Virus record (IMG/VR): IMGVR_UViG_3300025009_000068
Coordinates: 25,433-89,432 of that record
Direction: 5' to 3' (one strand)
Length of the DNA stretch: 64,000 nt
Source: a virus
In this document: positions 8,873-18,730 of the stretch, piece after piece
Layout of the letters: each line of letters begins with the position of its first letter
Position numbering within the stretch: the stretch's first letter is position 1
Notes under the pieces: model-generated
Database searches by the model: none
What the model was told of the DNA's origin: nothing
What the model saw: only the letters and a program-made list of their open reading frames with translations
Position numbers and translations under genes: made by a program

Positions 8873-10165
8873 TTAAAACATAATGACCGCATTGAGTAGC
8901 CGGTATGTGATCTCCAGCTTGGGGCGATTCGTGGGCGTGGCATCACCCGAAGCATAGAAAATGTATTGATCATCCGTCTCTGTATCCATCTTCAATAGCC
9001 ACCCGTTTCCTAAATCCATGCCGCCCGTAGTATTCGGAGTGATATTGATAATGACTACGCTGCCGACAGCCTGAGTCGCCGTCACTGACGCAGTTCCAAT
9101 GTCTGTTTGCTCACAATCGTTAGCACCGAAACCACCTGCTGTTTGCCAGTTATTTGCAGTGGAATATACGGTCCATGTCACCTGATTAAATACGACTACT
9201 CTTTTTAGGCGAAACAACCTCAATGTCCGGGCATTGCTAGAATAGTCACCCGAAACCGTAAGTTTCAATGACGATGACACTATCTTAATGCTTTTAGGAA
9301 CACCAGAAAGATCAAGTTTTATTGCACTTCTAGCGGCTCCAGATCCGGCATTAATCTCTCCGGCCTGAATGCCTCCTTGGTAGTTGCTAGAAACATCGGA
9401 ATCGCGGAACATCGCTTCATGCAATGTGGAATTGTCGGGCTGTAAGGTGAAGGTAGGATCAACCACCGGCCTCGACATCCCCGCAAGATCCGGCAAGAGA
9501 AACAAGATGTAACTCTGACCATCAACACTCACAAACTGCGACTGGATCTCCCTCACGTCTACCGGATTGGCGGCGTCATAGGCCACGGGCCTTCGTAGCA
9601 CCATCACGACTTTCTCGCCGTCGAGGATCTGGTTACCTGAACGAGTCAATCCCTGAATACCAACTGGGAAGGCGAACTTCCCAGTTGGGGGCACGTAGCC
9701 TCCCTTGAGCTCAATGTCCAGTTTCAGATAGTGTCCGGCATGGGTAATACTCATGTCCGCTTCGGGCCTGGTCCAGGTCATCCGGTTCCCGCTTCGTTGC
9801 GCCCCCGACCACGGGACTTTCACCCAATTGGCAGCAGGCTTGACGTAGGGACATCCGATTTCTATGTACTTATTCAGATCCCTCGTAGGATGAATCCGCC
9901 TCATTCCGTCGTCGGCGATGGTCGTCATGAGCTTCGACTTCGTTACGGCATGTGGTCTTGCACCGTCGCCCGAGTCTTTCCAATTCGTCTCGATCCGATT
10001 CCACTTCCCGGCTTCCTCGTAGGCTATGGGCGCAGAGTGGATCGTCATCTTGCGGAGTCCGCCGCCAAGATTCTCGGTCTCGGCGAATTCGCCCACAACG
10101 TCGGCGGCATGAACCGGCAAGGCGAGAAGCAATATCCAAAATGCTATTCTCAGAAACATGATCAT
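8873..10165 (-). CDS. Exported protein with DNRLRE-like C-terminal domain
   Basis: 430 aa. The ATG at 10165 has GGGAG six bases upstream; the open frame extends further but lacks a better start. Residues 1-20 form a signal peptide (MIMFLRIAFWILLLALPVHA|AD). The C-terminal ~180 residues (IKLDLSGVP, SLKLTVSGDYSSNARTL, FNQVTWTVYSTANNWQTAGG) match the DNRLRE-type beta-sandwich seen on bacterial surface proteins. A signal peptide is unusual on a gene inside a phage tail module. It may be a moron-like surface protein or a receptor-binding protein with borrowed domains. Confidence 0.65.
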   Translation of the reverse strand: MIMFLRIAFWILLLALPVHAADVVGEFAETENLGGGLRKMTIHSAPIAYEEAGKWNRIETNWKDSGDGARPHAVTKSKLMTTIADDGMRRIHPTRDLNKYIEIGCPYVKPAANWVKVPWSGAQRSGNRMTWTRPEADMSITHAGHYLKLDIELKGGYVPPTGKFAFPVGIQGLTRSGNQILDGEKVVMVLRRPVAYDAANPVDVREIQSQFVSVDGQSYILFLLPDLAGMSRPVVDPTFTLQPDNSTLHEAMFRDSDVSSNYQGGIQAGEINAGSGAARSAIKLDLSGVPKSIKIVSSSLKLTVSGDYSSNARTLRLFRLKRVVVFNQVTWTVYSTANNWQTAGGFGANDCEQTDIGTASVTATQAVGSVVIINITPNTTGGMDLGNGWLLKMDTETDDQYIFYASGDATPTNRPKLEITYRLLNAVIMF

Positions 10166-10176
10166 TATCTTCTCCC

Positions 10177-13100
10177 TTACGGCAACCTGAATCCCAACGT
10201 CACGGCTCCACCTTCTGTCCCGGTCCCCGCTTCGGTTACGCATGACGCCGTGATCGTGTCTCCGGTCGCAACGGTTGCGGCCCCGGCCACGGCAGAGATC
10301 ACAGCGGGCGTGGTGGCATCCTTGCTGTCGTATTCCGTAGCGTCAATGGTAAGATTGGTGGAAAGCATTTGTACCGCTGCATCTCTTGTGGCTGCCGCTG
10401 AAAGTCTGAATTTCTCAACCTTGAAAGTCGGGTTGTTCGCGCTGGAGACCGTCCCGACTTGAACCGCAGCGGACACCAGAACCATCCCGTTCATCTCGGC
10501 AGGAACTCGGAACATCCCGCTCGTATCGGCAATGACCAGTGCGGCATCGTCGGCGGTCACGAGAAGGTGAACCATGCGCGTCCCGATGTTGCTGCCAGCC
10601 AGGGCGTCGGGGGTTACGGCTGTCGTCGTGCTGGTTCCTGTGTTGACGTCATTCACGCTTGCTGCGGTCAACCACGCCGGGACATCAAACGTAGGAGCGG
10701 CGGCGGCCCCGTTGCTACGGAGATATGTCCCGTCAGCACCAAGAGCCAATTCCGTCGTGTCTCCGCTACCGTTGGAATAGAACACTCGCCAAGCGGTTTG
10801 ATTGTCGAAGTCCGTAAGGTTAGAAACCAGCGGAACACCCATGAATCGAATCCCACCGGCCCCCGTTGCCGCTTGCATGAATTCAAGGGCGAGATACTGA
10901 CTCGCCGCAATACTCGACGGAGCCCCGGCCCTATATGCCGTTCCGTAGGTGATGCTGCGCGGAGTCGCATCAGCATACAGAACTACAATAAACCTGGTTC
11001 CCACTAGCCCGTTCGTTGGGTTGGATAGTTCTATGTCCCCAGTCAATTCTCCTACCTGGACCACACCGCCGAGAGAAAGATCAATCGACCGAGGCGTTGC
11101 ATAGGCCAAGGACTGAGAAGTGTTGTCCTCGCCCTCGAGCACGAAAACGGGAGCATGATAGGCGACTGCTCCCGCAGTGATATTGGCATCAAGGGCCGGG
11201 TACACCGAACAAGCCAGCGTGTCATAGTTGCACGTCCCAATGGTAGCCGTATGCGTCGAGGCATCGTCCATCGTGAGATCCACGACCATGCCTGGAAATG
11301 CGTCCGTAGCCGAACTGAGTACCAGCGATGTGGCTCCATTTGTTCCGGTAGCCGTAGTTAAGCTCGTATTGAGTGTTCCGAGCGTCCCAGACTCTTTCAC
11401 GGTCCAGTAAAACGCAGGATTGACGGTCCACATCACCCTAGTTCCCTGCTTCCACGTACCATAAGCCGTGTTGGGCGCGTTGGCCGCCGACTTCCAGGAC
11501 TGACCGTTGTAGCGGACAGCGTGATTCATGCCCACCGTCAAATGAGCCGTGGGAGCTATCCCTAGATGCCATGCGTTTGAGTCGTCGTACTCTATTCCTT
11601 GAATGTATTTAGGGCTACTGGTACTTAATACGCGGAAAGAGTAGTCCGGATTCGGGGCGAGTCCTGACGCCGGGTAACTATTGGTCCACGCATTTCCTGT
11701 GAGAGTTAGTCCTTTTACTCCATCGCGAACCTCAACCCCCAGGGCATTCCAAAACTTTACACCAGAGATCACTATCCCGGTAGACCAGTCCCGGATATCA
11801 GCCAAGTCACCATCAGGATCACCTCTGACCAAGATGGAACGAGCACCACTGAACGTCTCGATGTCTCCGCCGCTGATTGTCACTCCGGATGATGCCGTGA
11901 TGATGAATCCTGGGGAAGCTCCGCCCGCTTCGACATTGGCCCCAAGAAAACTCACACCCTTTGACTTGTAGAGCGACCATCCCCATCCATCGAGTGGAGT
12001 AGCCGTGTAGTAACAGCCATAGGCGCCAGAGTCTGAAATGACCCAGTTGTTACTATTGTTTCCGAGCGTGAATCCACGCTTACAGTACACGGCCTTGCAG
12101 TTGATAACCTGATTGAAGATTGAACTGTAAACGTTGGGAGCAACAACATTCGCGTCAAGATTCATACCTTCGGTGAATTCCCTGAAATACAGATTCTCAA
12201 ACTTGCTGTTGATGCAATGCTTCAACTGAATGGCTGTCGCCGGATGCCAAGATACCCCGGCAGAATATGCAATGGTGTTCTTGAATTGGAAGTTCCTGAA
12301 CTCGTAACTTCGGCCAAGGTTACCGGTATCGTCGTCCTTGAAAAGGTATGTAGCCGAATCATTATACAGCGTGATGTATGTAGTCCTCCACGCCTCGCCT
12401 TCAAAGATTATGGTCCTGTACCCTCCGCTCAAGCTGGCGTCGGTCAAATCGAATCCATCATCAACCACATAATTTCCGGCCTTGAACTTGACCTTCGATG
12501 CACCTATGAAATAAGCTCCTGTAGTATTTGACAGTGCCTTGTACGCACAAAAAATGGCGTTTTGGTTAGCGGCCGCATAGGTATAGGTCGTAGTGTCGTA
12601 TGTTACTATAGCTCCCCACCACTCAGGGCGAACTTCCAAGGCAGATGGCATCAAAACTTCGCCGGGCAGGCTGCTGAACATCTGCCCGCCATTGTCTTCA
12701 ATTACGGAGCCCGCCGCGAAGGTGAGAGTATTTGCTGCCGATGTGGTGAGTATTGCGCCGGGAAGAACAGTGAACGTCATCCCAGAAGGGATAACCACCG
12801 GACCACCAAGCGTCTCAGCTTCGCTCTGCACCAACTTCACATTCGGCGAAAGCCCCAGCGCATCCACGGCTTCCACCAAGGAAACAAACCATCCCGAGTA
12901 CACGGTGGAGCCATCAGGAAAGGAAACTTCACTCCCTGTAGCGAATCGCTGCTGGTTCGGTGGATGTTCTCCGTCGTTATGGATGGTGAGCAAGAGCCCA
13001 TTCGTATCTATGACAGCACCGGGGGCTTGCGAGAAAACCTTCGTTACGGGGATCTCCATGCTGTCGGTAAGAGTGAAACTCTTCCCAGTCAATATTCCGT

Positions 13101-13287
13101 AGTTGGCATCCGTGGTTGCCGCAGTCAGCTCACCTAACGTTCGAACAATGGTGGTGTTCGGAGTTATCCTGCCAGGGCCGGCCGTCGTGGATGTCTGAGC
13201 AAGACAGAAAGAAGGCAACAGAAATGCGGCCACCAGAACAAAGGAAAGGATTCTTGGAGTTGAGCTTTTCATTTTCATCGTCATCAT
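10177..13287 (-). CDS. Tailspike-like beta-helix protein with N-terminal signal peptide
   Basis: About 1036 aa. The region upstream of the signal peptide has several Mets; 13287 is preceded by a modest ribosome site (13284, 13278 or 13320 are alternatives). The signal peptide is PRILSFVLVAAFLLPSFCLA|Q. Residues ~230-240 read EVRPEWWGA, followed by repeated short strands (FEGEAWRTTYITLYND, FENLYFREFTEG, VISDSGAYGCY, FLGANVEAGG, VTISGGDIETF) typical of pectate-lyase-type right-handed beta-helices. The C-terminal 300 residues form a separate phage-type beta domain. Role: capsule or LPS recognition or degradation (inferred). Confidence 0.7.
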   Translation of the reverse strand: MMTMKMKSSTPRILSFVLVAAFLLPSFCLAQTSTTAGPGRITPNTTIVRTLGELTAATTDANYGILTGKSFTLTDSMEIPVTKVFSQAPGAVIDTNGLLLTIHNDGEHPPNQQRFATGSEVSFPDGSTVYSGWFVSLVEAVDALGLSPNVKLVQSEAETLGGPVVIPSGMTFTVLPGAILTTSAANTLTFAAGSVIEDNGGQMFSSLPGEVLMPSALEVRPEWWGAIVTYDTTTYTYAAANQNAIFCAYKALSNTTGAYFIGASKVKFKAGNYVVDDGFDLTDASLSGGYRTIIFEGEAWRTTYITLYNDSATYLFKDDDTGNLGRSYEFRNFQFKNTIAYSAGVSWHPATAIQLKHCINSKFENLYFREFTEGMNLDANVVAPNVYSSIFNQVINCKAVYCKRGFTLGNNSNNWVISDSGAYGCYYTATPLDGWGWSLYKSKGVSFLGANVEAGGASPGFIITASSGVTISGGDIETFSGARSILVRGDPDGDLADIRDWSTGIVISGVKFWNALGVEVRDGVKGLTLTGNAWTNSYPASGLAPNPDYSFRVLSTSSPKYIQGIEYDDSNAWHLGIAPTAHLTVGMNHAVRYNGQSWKSAANAPNTAYGTWKQGTRVMWTVNPAFYWTVKESGTLGTLNTSLTTATGTNGATSLVLSSATDAFPGMVVDLTMDDASTHTATIGTCNYDTLACSVYPALDANITAGAVAYHAPVFVLEGEDNTSQSLAYATPRSIDLSLGGVVQVGELTGDIELSNPTNGLVGTRFIVVLYADATPRSITYGTAYRAGAPSSIAASQYLALEFMQAATGAGGIRFMGVPLVSNLTDFDNQTAWRVFYSNGSGDTTELALGADGTYLRSNGAAAAPTFDVPAWLTAASVNDVNTGTSTTTAVTPDALAGSNIGTRMVHLLVTADDAALVIADTSGMFRVPAEMNGMVLVSAAVQVGTVSSANNPTFKVEKFRLSAAATRDAAVQMLSTNLTIDATEYDSKDATTPAVISAVAGAATVATGDTITASCVTEAGTGTEGGAVTLGFRLP

Positions 13288-13363
13288 TGCACCTATCTCT
13301 GTTTTCATTCCCGTCATCACACCGCTGGCCTTTCTCTACACCACTAGCCCCACACCACTGGTC

Positions 13364-14044
13364 CTACGCCGCCGGCCTCCGCACTCGAGGATTCGCCCAG
13401 CTATCAGCCTGCATCTTGACACCAAGCACCTGATACAGATGCTGCAAATGAAACGCCGCCCTTGCCTGATTCGCGGCGCTGTCTATATCCATGGAGAATG
13501 CCATCCAAAGAATGGCTTCGTTCAGCGCGGTCTGGTAAATATCCGGAATCCCGATCTCGCTCGTCTCTCCAGTGCAATCAACCGGGGCCGCGGCAACTAC
13601 GATCTCGGCATAGGCGGGGGTCGCGGCGTGAACCGGAGGCGTCACATAAAAATGCCTTGGAAACCTTTCGTCAAAGACATACTCCCGAATCACGGTAGAA
13701 GCGGCCTCGGTGTGCCAGCTCAAAGCGTAGCTGTACCTGTCGAGCGTCGCCTTGTCGGTCTTTATGATGGGACGTCCTGGTGTCAAGCCGTCGCTCCCCA
13801 TGTTCCTGATCACTTCGATGAGTCGAACGTCCCCAGTGGGGATGACCTGCTTGGTTCCGGGGGCACATTGCATGCTCTTGGGTGTTGCCGTGGCGTCGGG
13901 GCGCAGAGATACTATGAAGCGCTGGGATTCATTCAGATACCGCAAGAGCATAGGTTGGGTATAACGAACTCGATCTGTCTCTTCCTGAAGCTCGTCAACA
14001 ATCCTGGACTCCTGGGATATGAAATCGTATGCGGTCAGCGCCAC
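13364..14044 (-). CDS. DUF6682-type phage adaptor / head-completion protein
   Basis: 226 aa. A GTG start at 14044 is supported by AAAGGAG seven bases upstream. The N-terminus (DFISQESRIVDELQEETDRVRYTQPMLL, then RYLNESQRFIVSLRPDA) fits DUF6682 proteins, which act at the head-tail junction of podoviruses: a DNA-facing helical bundle with a conserved W/Y-L-N-E-Q-R motif. The C-terminus has the usual long helix (ALNEAILWMAFSMDIDSAANQARA). It lies downstream of capsid and decoration genes. Confidence 0.75.
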   Translation of the reverse strand: MALTAYDFISQESRIVDELQEETDRVRYTQPMLLRYLNESQRFIVSLRPDATATPKSMQCAPGTKQVIPTGDVRLIEVIRNMGSDGLTPGRPIIKTDKATLDRYSYALSWHTEAASTVIREYVFDERFPRHFYVTPPVHAATPAYAEIVVAAAPVDCTGETSEIGIPDIYQTALNEAILWMAFSMDIDSAANQARAAFHLQHLYQVLGVKMQADSWANPRVRRPAA

Positions 14045-14092
14045 GGCAATGCTCCTTTGAAGGGTGGAGGGAATACTAAATTGAGATGCTCT

Positions 14093-14764
14093 TTATTCCT
14101 GCGGGTCAACGGGGCCGTCAAGCTCGATGGTTTCCATGGGACCTGCGGCCTCCATAAGAACAAGCTCCTTGAAAATCACATCCATGGTCGTGCTCGGGGG
14201 AAACTTCACGTTGAAATTCTCCCGGCCGTACTCGCGGAGCTTTGACATATCGCCTTCGATGGTTTTCAGGTATTCCATGCCTCGTTTGGAAGAGGTGACT
14301 TGCTCCGCGAAATCTACATCATCCAGTGCCTGTTGCTCCAAAAGAAAATCACCCTTGGCAAGCATCACTGGAGGTGATTGTTCATCAGTCTCCACGATGA
14401 CCCCGGAAGAAAGGAGCCCGCCCTTCGAGGATAAAGGAGGTATTGCCTCGGGAGGCCCGAGTGCCCCGGCCGGCAAGAGGTCCGCGAAGGGGGGAGACAT
14501 TTCAACAGGCGGGGCAGGATCTGCGGACTGAGTGACCGGCTGAGTGAGCCCAACCCCGACGGCCGCGGCATTTCTCTTCCTGGCCCTGTCCAGCCGGATC
14601 CGCTCATTTGCTGCATTCGCCTCTTCCTGGGTTCCCCAAAACGGAACCATGTCGGTTCGGTATTGTTCGAGCTCCGCGGTGTACGGGAAAACTCTCCCGG
14701 TGGTTTTTTGCTGCAAAAAGAGTGGCTTGTTTCTCGGCTTCGGCTTCATGGGTTTCGACTTCAT
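14093..14764 (-). CDS. Unknown virion-region protein, Pro-rich centre
   Basis: 223 aa. A basic start (MKSKPMKPKPRNKPLF) is followed by a Pro-rich linker (residues ~85-115) and an acidic C-terminal helical half ending ELDGPVDPQE. It lies between the decoration protein and the DUF6682 adaptor. No family is recognised. Position suggests a minor head component or assembly factor. Confidence 0.55.
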   Translation of the reverse strand: MKSKPMKPKPRNKPLFLQQKTTGRVFPYTAELEQYRTDMVPFWGTQEEANAANERIRLDRARKRNAAAVGVGLTQPVTQSADPAPPVEMSPPFADLLPAGALGPPEAIPPLSSKGGLLSSGVIVETDEQSPPVMLAKGDFLLEQQALDDVDFAEQVTSSKRGMEYLKTIEGDMSKLREYGRENFNVKFPPSTTMDVIFKELVLMEAAGPMETIELDGPVDPQE

Positions 14765-14937
14765 GGTTGTGCTGTCCTGCCTTTCTCCCGCATTTTACGC
14801 TTCGATGTGGGGTGGTAGAAATGGTAGTGATGACGGTGAATGTGATGAATGCCTGGAAGAAAAGTGGCCACGTTTAGGTGGGGCCTGCCATCTCCCCTTC
14901 CAGGCCAATGCTTCGTCATGTCCTGAAATGCTGAATC

Positions 14938-15432
14938 TTAATCGCCTTCCTCGTCGTAATACTTGGTGATGTCAATCCAGATATCCACGACTGCCGTATT
15001 GTACGTGAGGTTGTCGGGACAGGTGATGGCCATATAGGCTTCGGCGGCATAAAACTTCCCGCCTGCCGCTCCGTAGGCTTCCGTATTTCCGCCCGTACCA
15101 CCACCAGTTCCGGCCACGCCATTGATGGAGACGGCTTTCAGCCAGCCATCAGCATCTACGGCTGAGCCCACGAGGTCGGAATAGTCTCCAATGTGAATGG
15201 TGGACGCTTCTCCTTCCGGGGTCACCACGACGAGGTTTGCGCTATGAACCCGGCTCTTGGCCTGGATGGTCATGAAAACGACAACATCATTTTGCACCGG
15301 GGCCGTAACGAGGTCCGCAAAGCTGAATCTCTTGTACGCCACCGAGCGCAAGGAATTGCCGTAGGCCGGGACACTAAAGGAAGTGCCTCCAAGCCCATTC
15401 AAGGCGGTTGCTCTTACATCGTAATTGGACAT
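14938..15432 (-). CDS. Putative capsid decoration/stabilisation protein
   Basis: 164 aa. Strong AAGGAGG upstream of the ATG at 15432. Beta-rich small protein with a Gly/Thr-rich turn (GVAGTGGGTGGNTEAYG) and a final strand pair AYMAITCPDNLTYNTAVVDI. Its place directly after the major capsid gene and its size fit head-decoration proteins. The hairpin at 15497-15545 separates it from the capsid gene and could set relative expression. Confidence 0.6.
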   Translation of the reverse strand: MSNYDVRATALNGLGGTSFSVPAYGNSLRSVAYKRFSFADLVTAPVQNDVVVFMTIQAKSRVHSANLVVVTPEGEASTIHIGDYSDLVGSAVDADGWLKAVSINGVAGTGGGTGGNTEAYGAAGGKFYAAEAYMAITCPDNLTYNTAVVDIWIDITKYYDEEGD

Positions 15433-15496
15433 GATTGATATACCTCCTTAAAGGTAGTTGGATGGTAGGATGGTGAAAATGATGAAAAATGAAGTA

Positions 15497-15545
15497 TGCC
15501 TTGAATGGGAGGGGCACGGGTTGCTGCCTCCTCTCCTTCAAGGCA
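15497..15545 (-). terminator. Hairpin between capsid and decoration genes
   Basis: Arms TGCCTTGAATGGGAGGGGCA (15497-15516) and the nearly complementary 15525-15545 enclose a short loop. On the leftward transcript the hairpin is followed by a T-rich stretch. It is built from two opposed copies of the dispersed GCCTTGAAGGGGAGGGG motif. Partial termination after the capsid gene is likely. Confidence 0.6.
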
Positions 15546-15569
15546 TACTGTTCTCGATCCTGCGATCTC

Positions 15570-16505
15570 CTACGTCAACACCGCATTGGCGTACAGGAGC
15601 GAAATGGCCTCGGGCCGCACCACCTCGAAGCCGTACACGGCGTAACCGCGCATGAGCTTGCCGAATGTGGTGGGGCTGGGGATGGCCTCTGACTTCTCCA
15701 CCTGCATGGCGAAGGTGAGTCCCATCTTGTGGCCGGCCATGATGTAGTAGGCCGTGACACCGGAGCCGTCCGCGACGTAGGGGACGTTGTTGGTTTTGAA
15801 AAGAGAAAAGCGATCTATCTTGCCCACGCGGCCGCCGTTTCGGAGGGTGGACATGGAGTCGCCGGTAAGGGAAGCGTCCTTTATGTCCGATCGCTTCAGC
15901 ATGTTCTCGAAAATGGGCGGAAGAAGGACCCACCACCCGCCGTCATCCGGGATGTTCTGCTCATCGAGGACCGTTCCCATGTGGATGATGTGGTCCAGGA
16001 TGTTGGTCTTGTCGATGGCGATGGGCGCCCCGCTGGTACCCAGGTTGAACGCTCCACTCTTTACGCCGGCCGTCGTGCCCTGGTTGTCCGCGTGGATGTC
16101 GGCATACATGGCACCGAACACCTGAGTTTCAATCGCCCGCTTCTTGTTTTCGACCGCCACCACCGACCAGCGGTCGATGATGTTGATGTCGCTCTGGGCC
16201 TTGTCGAAATCGTGGACCAAGAAGTTCCAGCCCTTGGCCCGGTCGATGGTCAGGGTTTCCGTGTCGGTATCCGGCTTCTGAACGGGGAGCTCGGCGCCGG
16301 GCACGGTGTCGAAGATGTTGATGTCGGGGTCTTTCCTGATGATGACCTGGCTGCCAAAGCCGGTGATCTCGCCTTGATAATCTGTGTTCGAGATAAAGGG
16401 AAGACAAAGTGCATCATACAGTCTGACCAGCACTTTTTGACTGAACAGGTAGGGGATGAAAGTCCCCTGGTAATTGGGATGTCCCGCTGCGGGAATGAAA
16501 GCCAT
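15570..16505 (-). CDS. Major capsid protein
   Basis: 311 aa from the ATG at 16505, with AAGGAG eight bases upstream. Sequence features of podovirus HK97-fold coat proteins: IPYLFSQKVLVRLYDALCL, SNTDYQGEITGFGSQVIIRK (N-arm/E-loop region), then VHDFDKAQSDINIIDRWSVV (spine helix) and NKKRAIETQ. The C-terminal domain reads AYYIMAGHKMGLTFAMQ...RGYAVYGFEVVRPEAI. It follows the scaffold gene directly, as usual for head genes. Confidence 0.85.
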   Translation of the reverse strand: MAFIPAAGHPNYQGTFIPYLFSQKVLVRLYDALCLPFISNTDYQGEITGFGSQVIIRKDPDINIFDTVPGAELPVQKPDTDTETLTIDRAKGWNFLVHDFDKAQSDINIIDRWSVVAVENKKRAIETQVFGAMYADIHADNQGTTAGVKSGAFNLGTSGAPIAIDKTNILDHIIHMGTVLDEQNIPDDGGWWVLLPPIFENMLKRSDIKDASLTGDSMSTLRNGGRVGKIDRFSLFKTNNVPYVADGSGVTAYYIMAGHKMGLTFAMQVEKSEAIPSPTTFGKLMRGYAVYGFEVVRPEAISLLYANAVLT

Positions 16506-16663
16506 GAGAATATCTCCTTCTTGGGAAATGCGAAGCGTGCCATGCATGCTCTGCGGGAATGCTTTGCATGCTGGCGCGCTTGGATTATATGGAAGGACAG
16601 CGGCTCATCCTCTCGGGTTTATGAATTAGGTTGGCCTTGAAGGTGAGTGTGGTGAAACTGAAT

Positions 16664-18373
16664 CTACACCCCCTGCACGAACCGAGCTTCTCCCGACTGC
16701 AAGCGCATGTCCGGGAGTTGCCCTTTAACCCTTCCTTCGAGGACGGCGATGTCCATGTCTCTTTTGATGGCCGCCCAGGTTGGATCTCTCAGCAATGCTG
16801 GATTCTTGGTCATCTTGGTGCTGTGGTCATTAATTTCCTGAATTGTGTACTCCCATTTCACGGGAGGGGCCTGCGGGGGGTTCCCGGCCATTGGCGACGG
16901 TTCAACCATGTACTCCAGGGGGTTATGGGGCTGACCCTGCTGATAATTTTGGCCTTGCTGCTGCCCGTGATTCCCTTGCTGGAACTGCTGTCCCTGCTGG
17001 ACCTGCTGGTTGACCTGGGGCCCTATGTAGATGGGCTGCCCAAATTCATCGAACTGCATGAATGTCTGCTGTTGAGACTGAGGATTCCCTTGCTGACCCT
17101 GCTGCACGATCTGCTGCTGCTGACCACTGTTTCCTTGTTGACCTTGCTGGACCTGCTGCTGGTTCTGCTGGCCCTGCTGCTGACCCTGCCCTTGCTGCCA
17201 TGATCCATCGGGCGGCTGTTGATTGTTGTGGGGCTGCTGGCTTCCAGGATTCTGCACATTTCCTTGCTGCTGCCCATTCTGCCGCTGCCCCTGGTTTGAT
17301 AAAAAGTCCGACCTGAAGGCGTTGTAGCACTCCGCGACGGCCACGGCGTCACCAGCCCCCCATGCCTCTTCGGCATCCTGCCGGTATGTTCTGACCGACA
17401 TGGGTTTCCGTTGATCCAGCCAGTTGTGAAAATCGGGCATGTTGTCGATCTGCTGCCATTCGGGACAAATCCTTCCAAGCTCGGCATGAAAAGCTCGCTG
17501 GGCATTGCCGGCACGCTCGGCGTTGACCTGCTCCACATTGGTCACAACCTTTCGCATTCCCTCGGTTGTCGCCGCGAGTTGCTGTTGCAGGTTCGCTATG
17601 ACACCTTCCTGGGACTGCATGTGCTGAACCATCTGCGGCATGATCCTGATCATGGGGGCGAGATCATCCGGGTAAGTGGCCGCGAGAGTTTCGAAGTCCA
17701 CTCCGGATAGGTCTATCGGGAATCCCCCGTTTGCACCGGATGCGCCTTGCTGTGTTGCCTGCCCTGCCTTGCCTTGCTGGCCTTGCTGGTTGAATTGTCC
17801 CTGCTGGCCCTGACTTCCTTGCCCTGTCTGGCTGGCCTGCACTGCTCCGCCTTGCCCTGCCTGCATCGCCTGTTCAAGCTGCACCATACGCTGCTCGAGT
17901 GTAGAAGCCTTGGCCTCGAAGGTGGAAGCCCTCTGCTCGGTCTCGCGGAGCTGGTGTTGCAGCCGCGGGACCTCTGCGTTGTACTTTCCCTGGAGGACCT
18001 GGAACTTCTGCTCTGCCGTGCGGTACATGCTTTCCCATTTCCGGTCTTCAGTCGTGATCTGCTGCTGTGTCTGCTGCTGCGGAGCAAGCTGACCCGGTTG
18101 AGGCTGATCCTGCTGAGCCTGGAAGGGAAGGGACTGTTGCTGTTGGGGCTGCTGTGCGGGCTGGCCTGGCTGCTGCTGCCCTTGCTGACCGGGTTGCGCT
18201 GGTTGTGGCGCCGTGGCACCGCCGCCTTCTCCGCCTTGAGCGCCCATGGGAGCCGTGTTCGCCTGGCCCGGGGGCGATCCCTCGCCGGGCGTCTGCTGCG
18301 GTATTCCCAAAGCGTGTTCAATGGCATCGATTTGCTGCTGTGCCTGTTTCACTACGTCGTTCAAGCCGGACAT
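16664..18373 (-). CDS. Gln-rich capsid scaffolding protein
   Basis: 569 aa from the ATG at 18373, with AAAAGGAG five bases upstream. The order is: short helix; Pro/Gln/Gly-rich segment (residues ~20-105); coiled-coil core (~105-170, LQHQLRETEQRASTFEAKAS, LEQRMVQLEQAMQ); more helices (~230-330); a long QQGQQ-type tract; and a basic helical tail. Charged or Gln-rich coiled coils just upstream of the coat gene are typical of scaffolds. The tail (VKWEYTIQEINDH...GRVKGQLPDMRLQ) probably contacts coat. The Q tract is encoded by CTG/TTG-rich repeats on the plus strand. Confidence 0.7.
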   Translation of the reverse strand: MSGLNDVVKQAQQQIDAIEHALGIPQQTPGEGSPPGQANTAPMGAQGGEGGGATAPQPAQPGQQGQQQPGQPAQQPQQQQSLPFQAQQDQPQPGQLAPQQQTQQQITTEDRKWESMYRTAEQKFQVLQGKYNAEVPRLQHQLRETEQRASTFEAKASTLEQRMVQLEQAMQAGQGGAVQASQTGQGSQGQQGQFNQQGQQGKAGQATQQGASGANGGFPIDLSGVDFETLAATYPDDLAPMIRIMPQMVQHMQSQEGVIANLQQQLAATTEGMRKVVTNVEQVNAERAGNAQRAFHAELGRICPEWQQIDNMPDFHNWLDQRKPMSVRTYRQDAEEAWGAGDAVAVAECYNAFRSDFLSNQGQRQNGQQQGNVQNPGSQQPHNNQQPPDGSWQQGQGQQQGQQNQQQVQQGQQGNSGQQQQIVQQGQQGNPQSQQQTFMQFDEFGQPIYIGPQVNQQVQQGQQFQQGNHGQQQGQNYQQGQPHNPLEYMVEPSPMAGNPPQAPPVKWEYTIQEINDHSTKMTKNPALLRDPTWAAIKRDMDIAVLEGRVKGQLPDMRLQSGEARFVQGV

Positions 18374-18730
18374 ACTTTCTCCTTTTGAGAGCCTTGAAGG
18401 GTGGGGCGGGGAGCAAGGCCGCGCGCTAAGGGTGTTCACCGTGGCGTGGATGATCCACAACCAACATGGCGAGCCCGGAACCGCGAGCCTGTCCCACTCC
18501 CTCCCTTCGAGGTATTCTCTGGTTGTGCCTGGCGGAGCCGAGAAGGGATGGATCTAAGCCACTTCCTCCACGGTGTTCCGCTCAAGGCAATGCGTTGAGG
18601 TGTGTGGTGGTTGATGTGAATGATGGTGCTGATTGTAATGTGATGGTTGATGATTATTTGGAGCCTAGACAGCGCCGATAGTCGCCACCGACGTGTTGCC
18701 ACGGCTCCCGTGGATGGAAGTGAAGATATG
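18374..18730. other. Non-coding gap between exported-repeat gene and scaffold
   Basis: No convincing gene: frames are broken or lack ribosome sites. It contains one dispersed motif copy (GCCTTGAAGGGTGGGG at 18391) directly before the scaffold ribosome site, a CCCTTCGAGG variant near 18497 and a TGATGG-rich stretch (18605-18655). It may hold the promoter for head genes, but no clear -35/-10 pair is visible. Confidence 0.5.

Noticed and set aside
17747-18388. Leu-rich rightward frame (213 codons) opposite the scaffold gene
   Set aside because: The CTG/TTG-rich complement of a Gln tract always reads as poly-Leu; no start signal and wrong strand.
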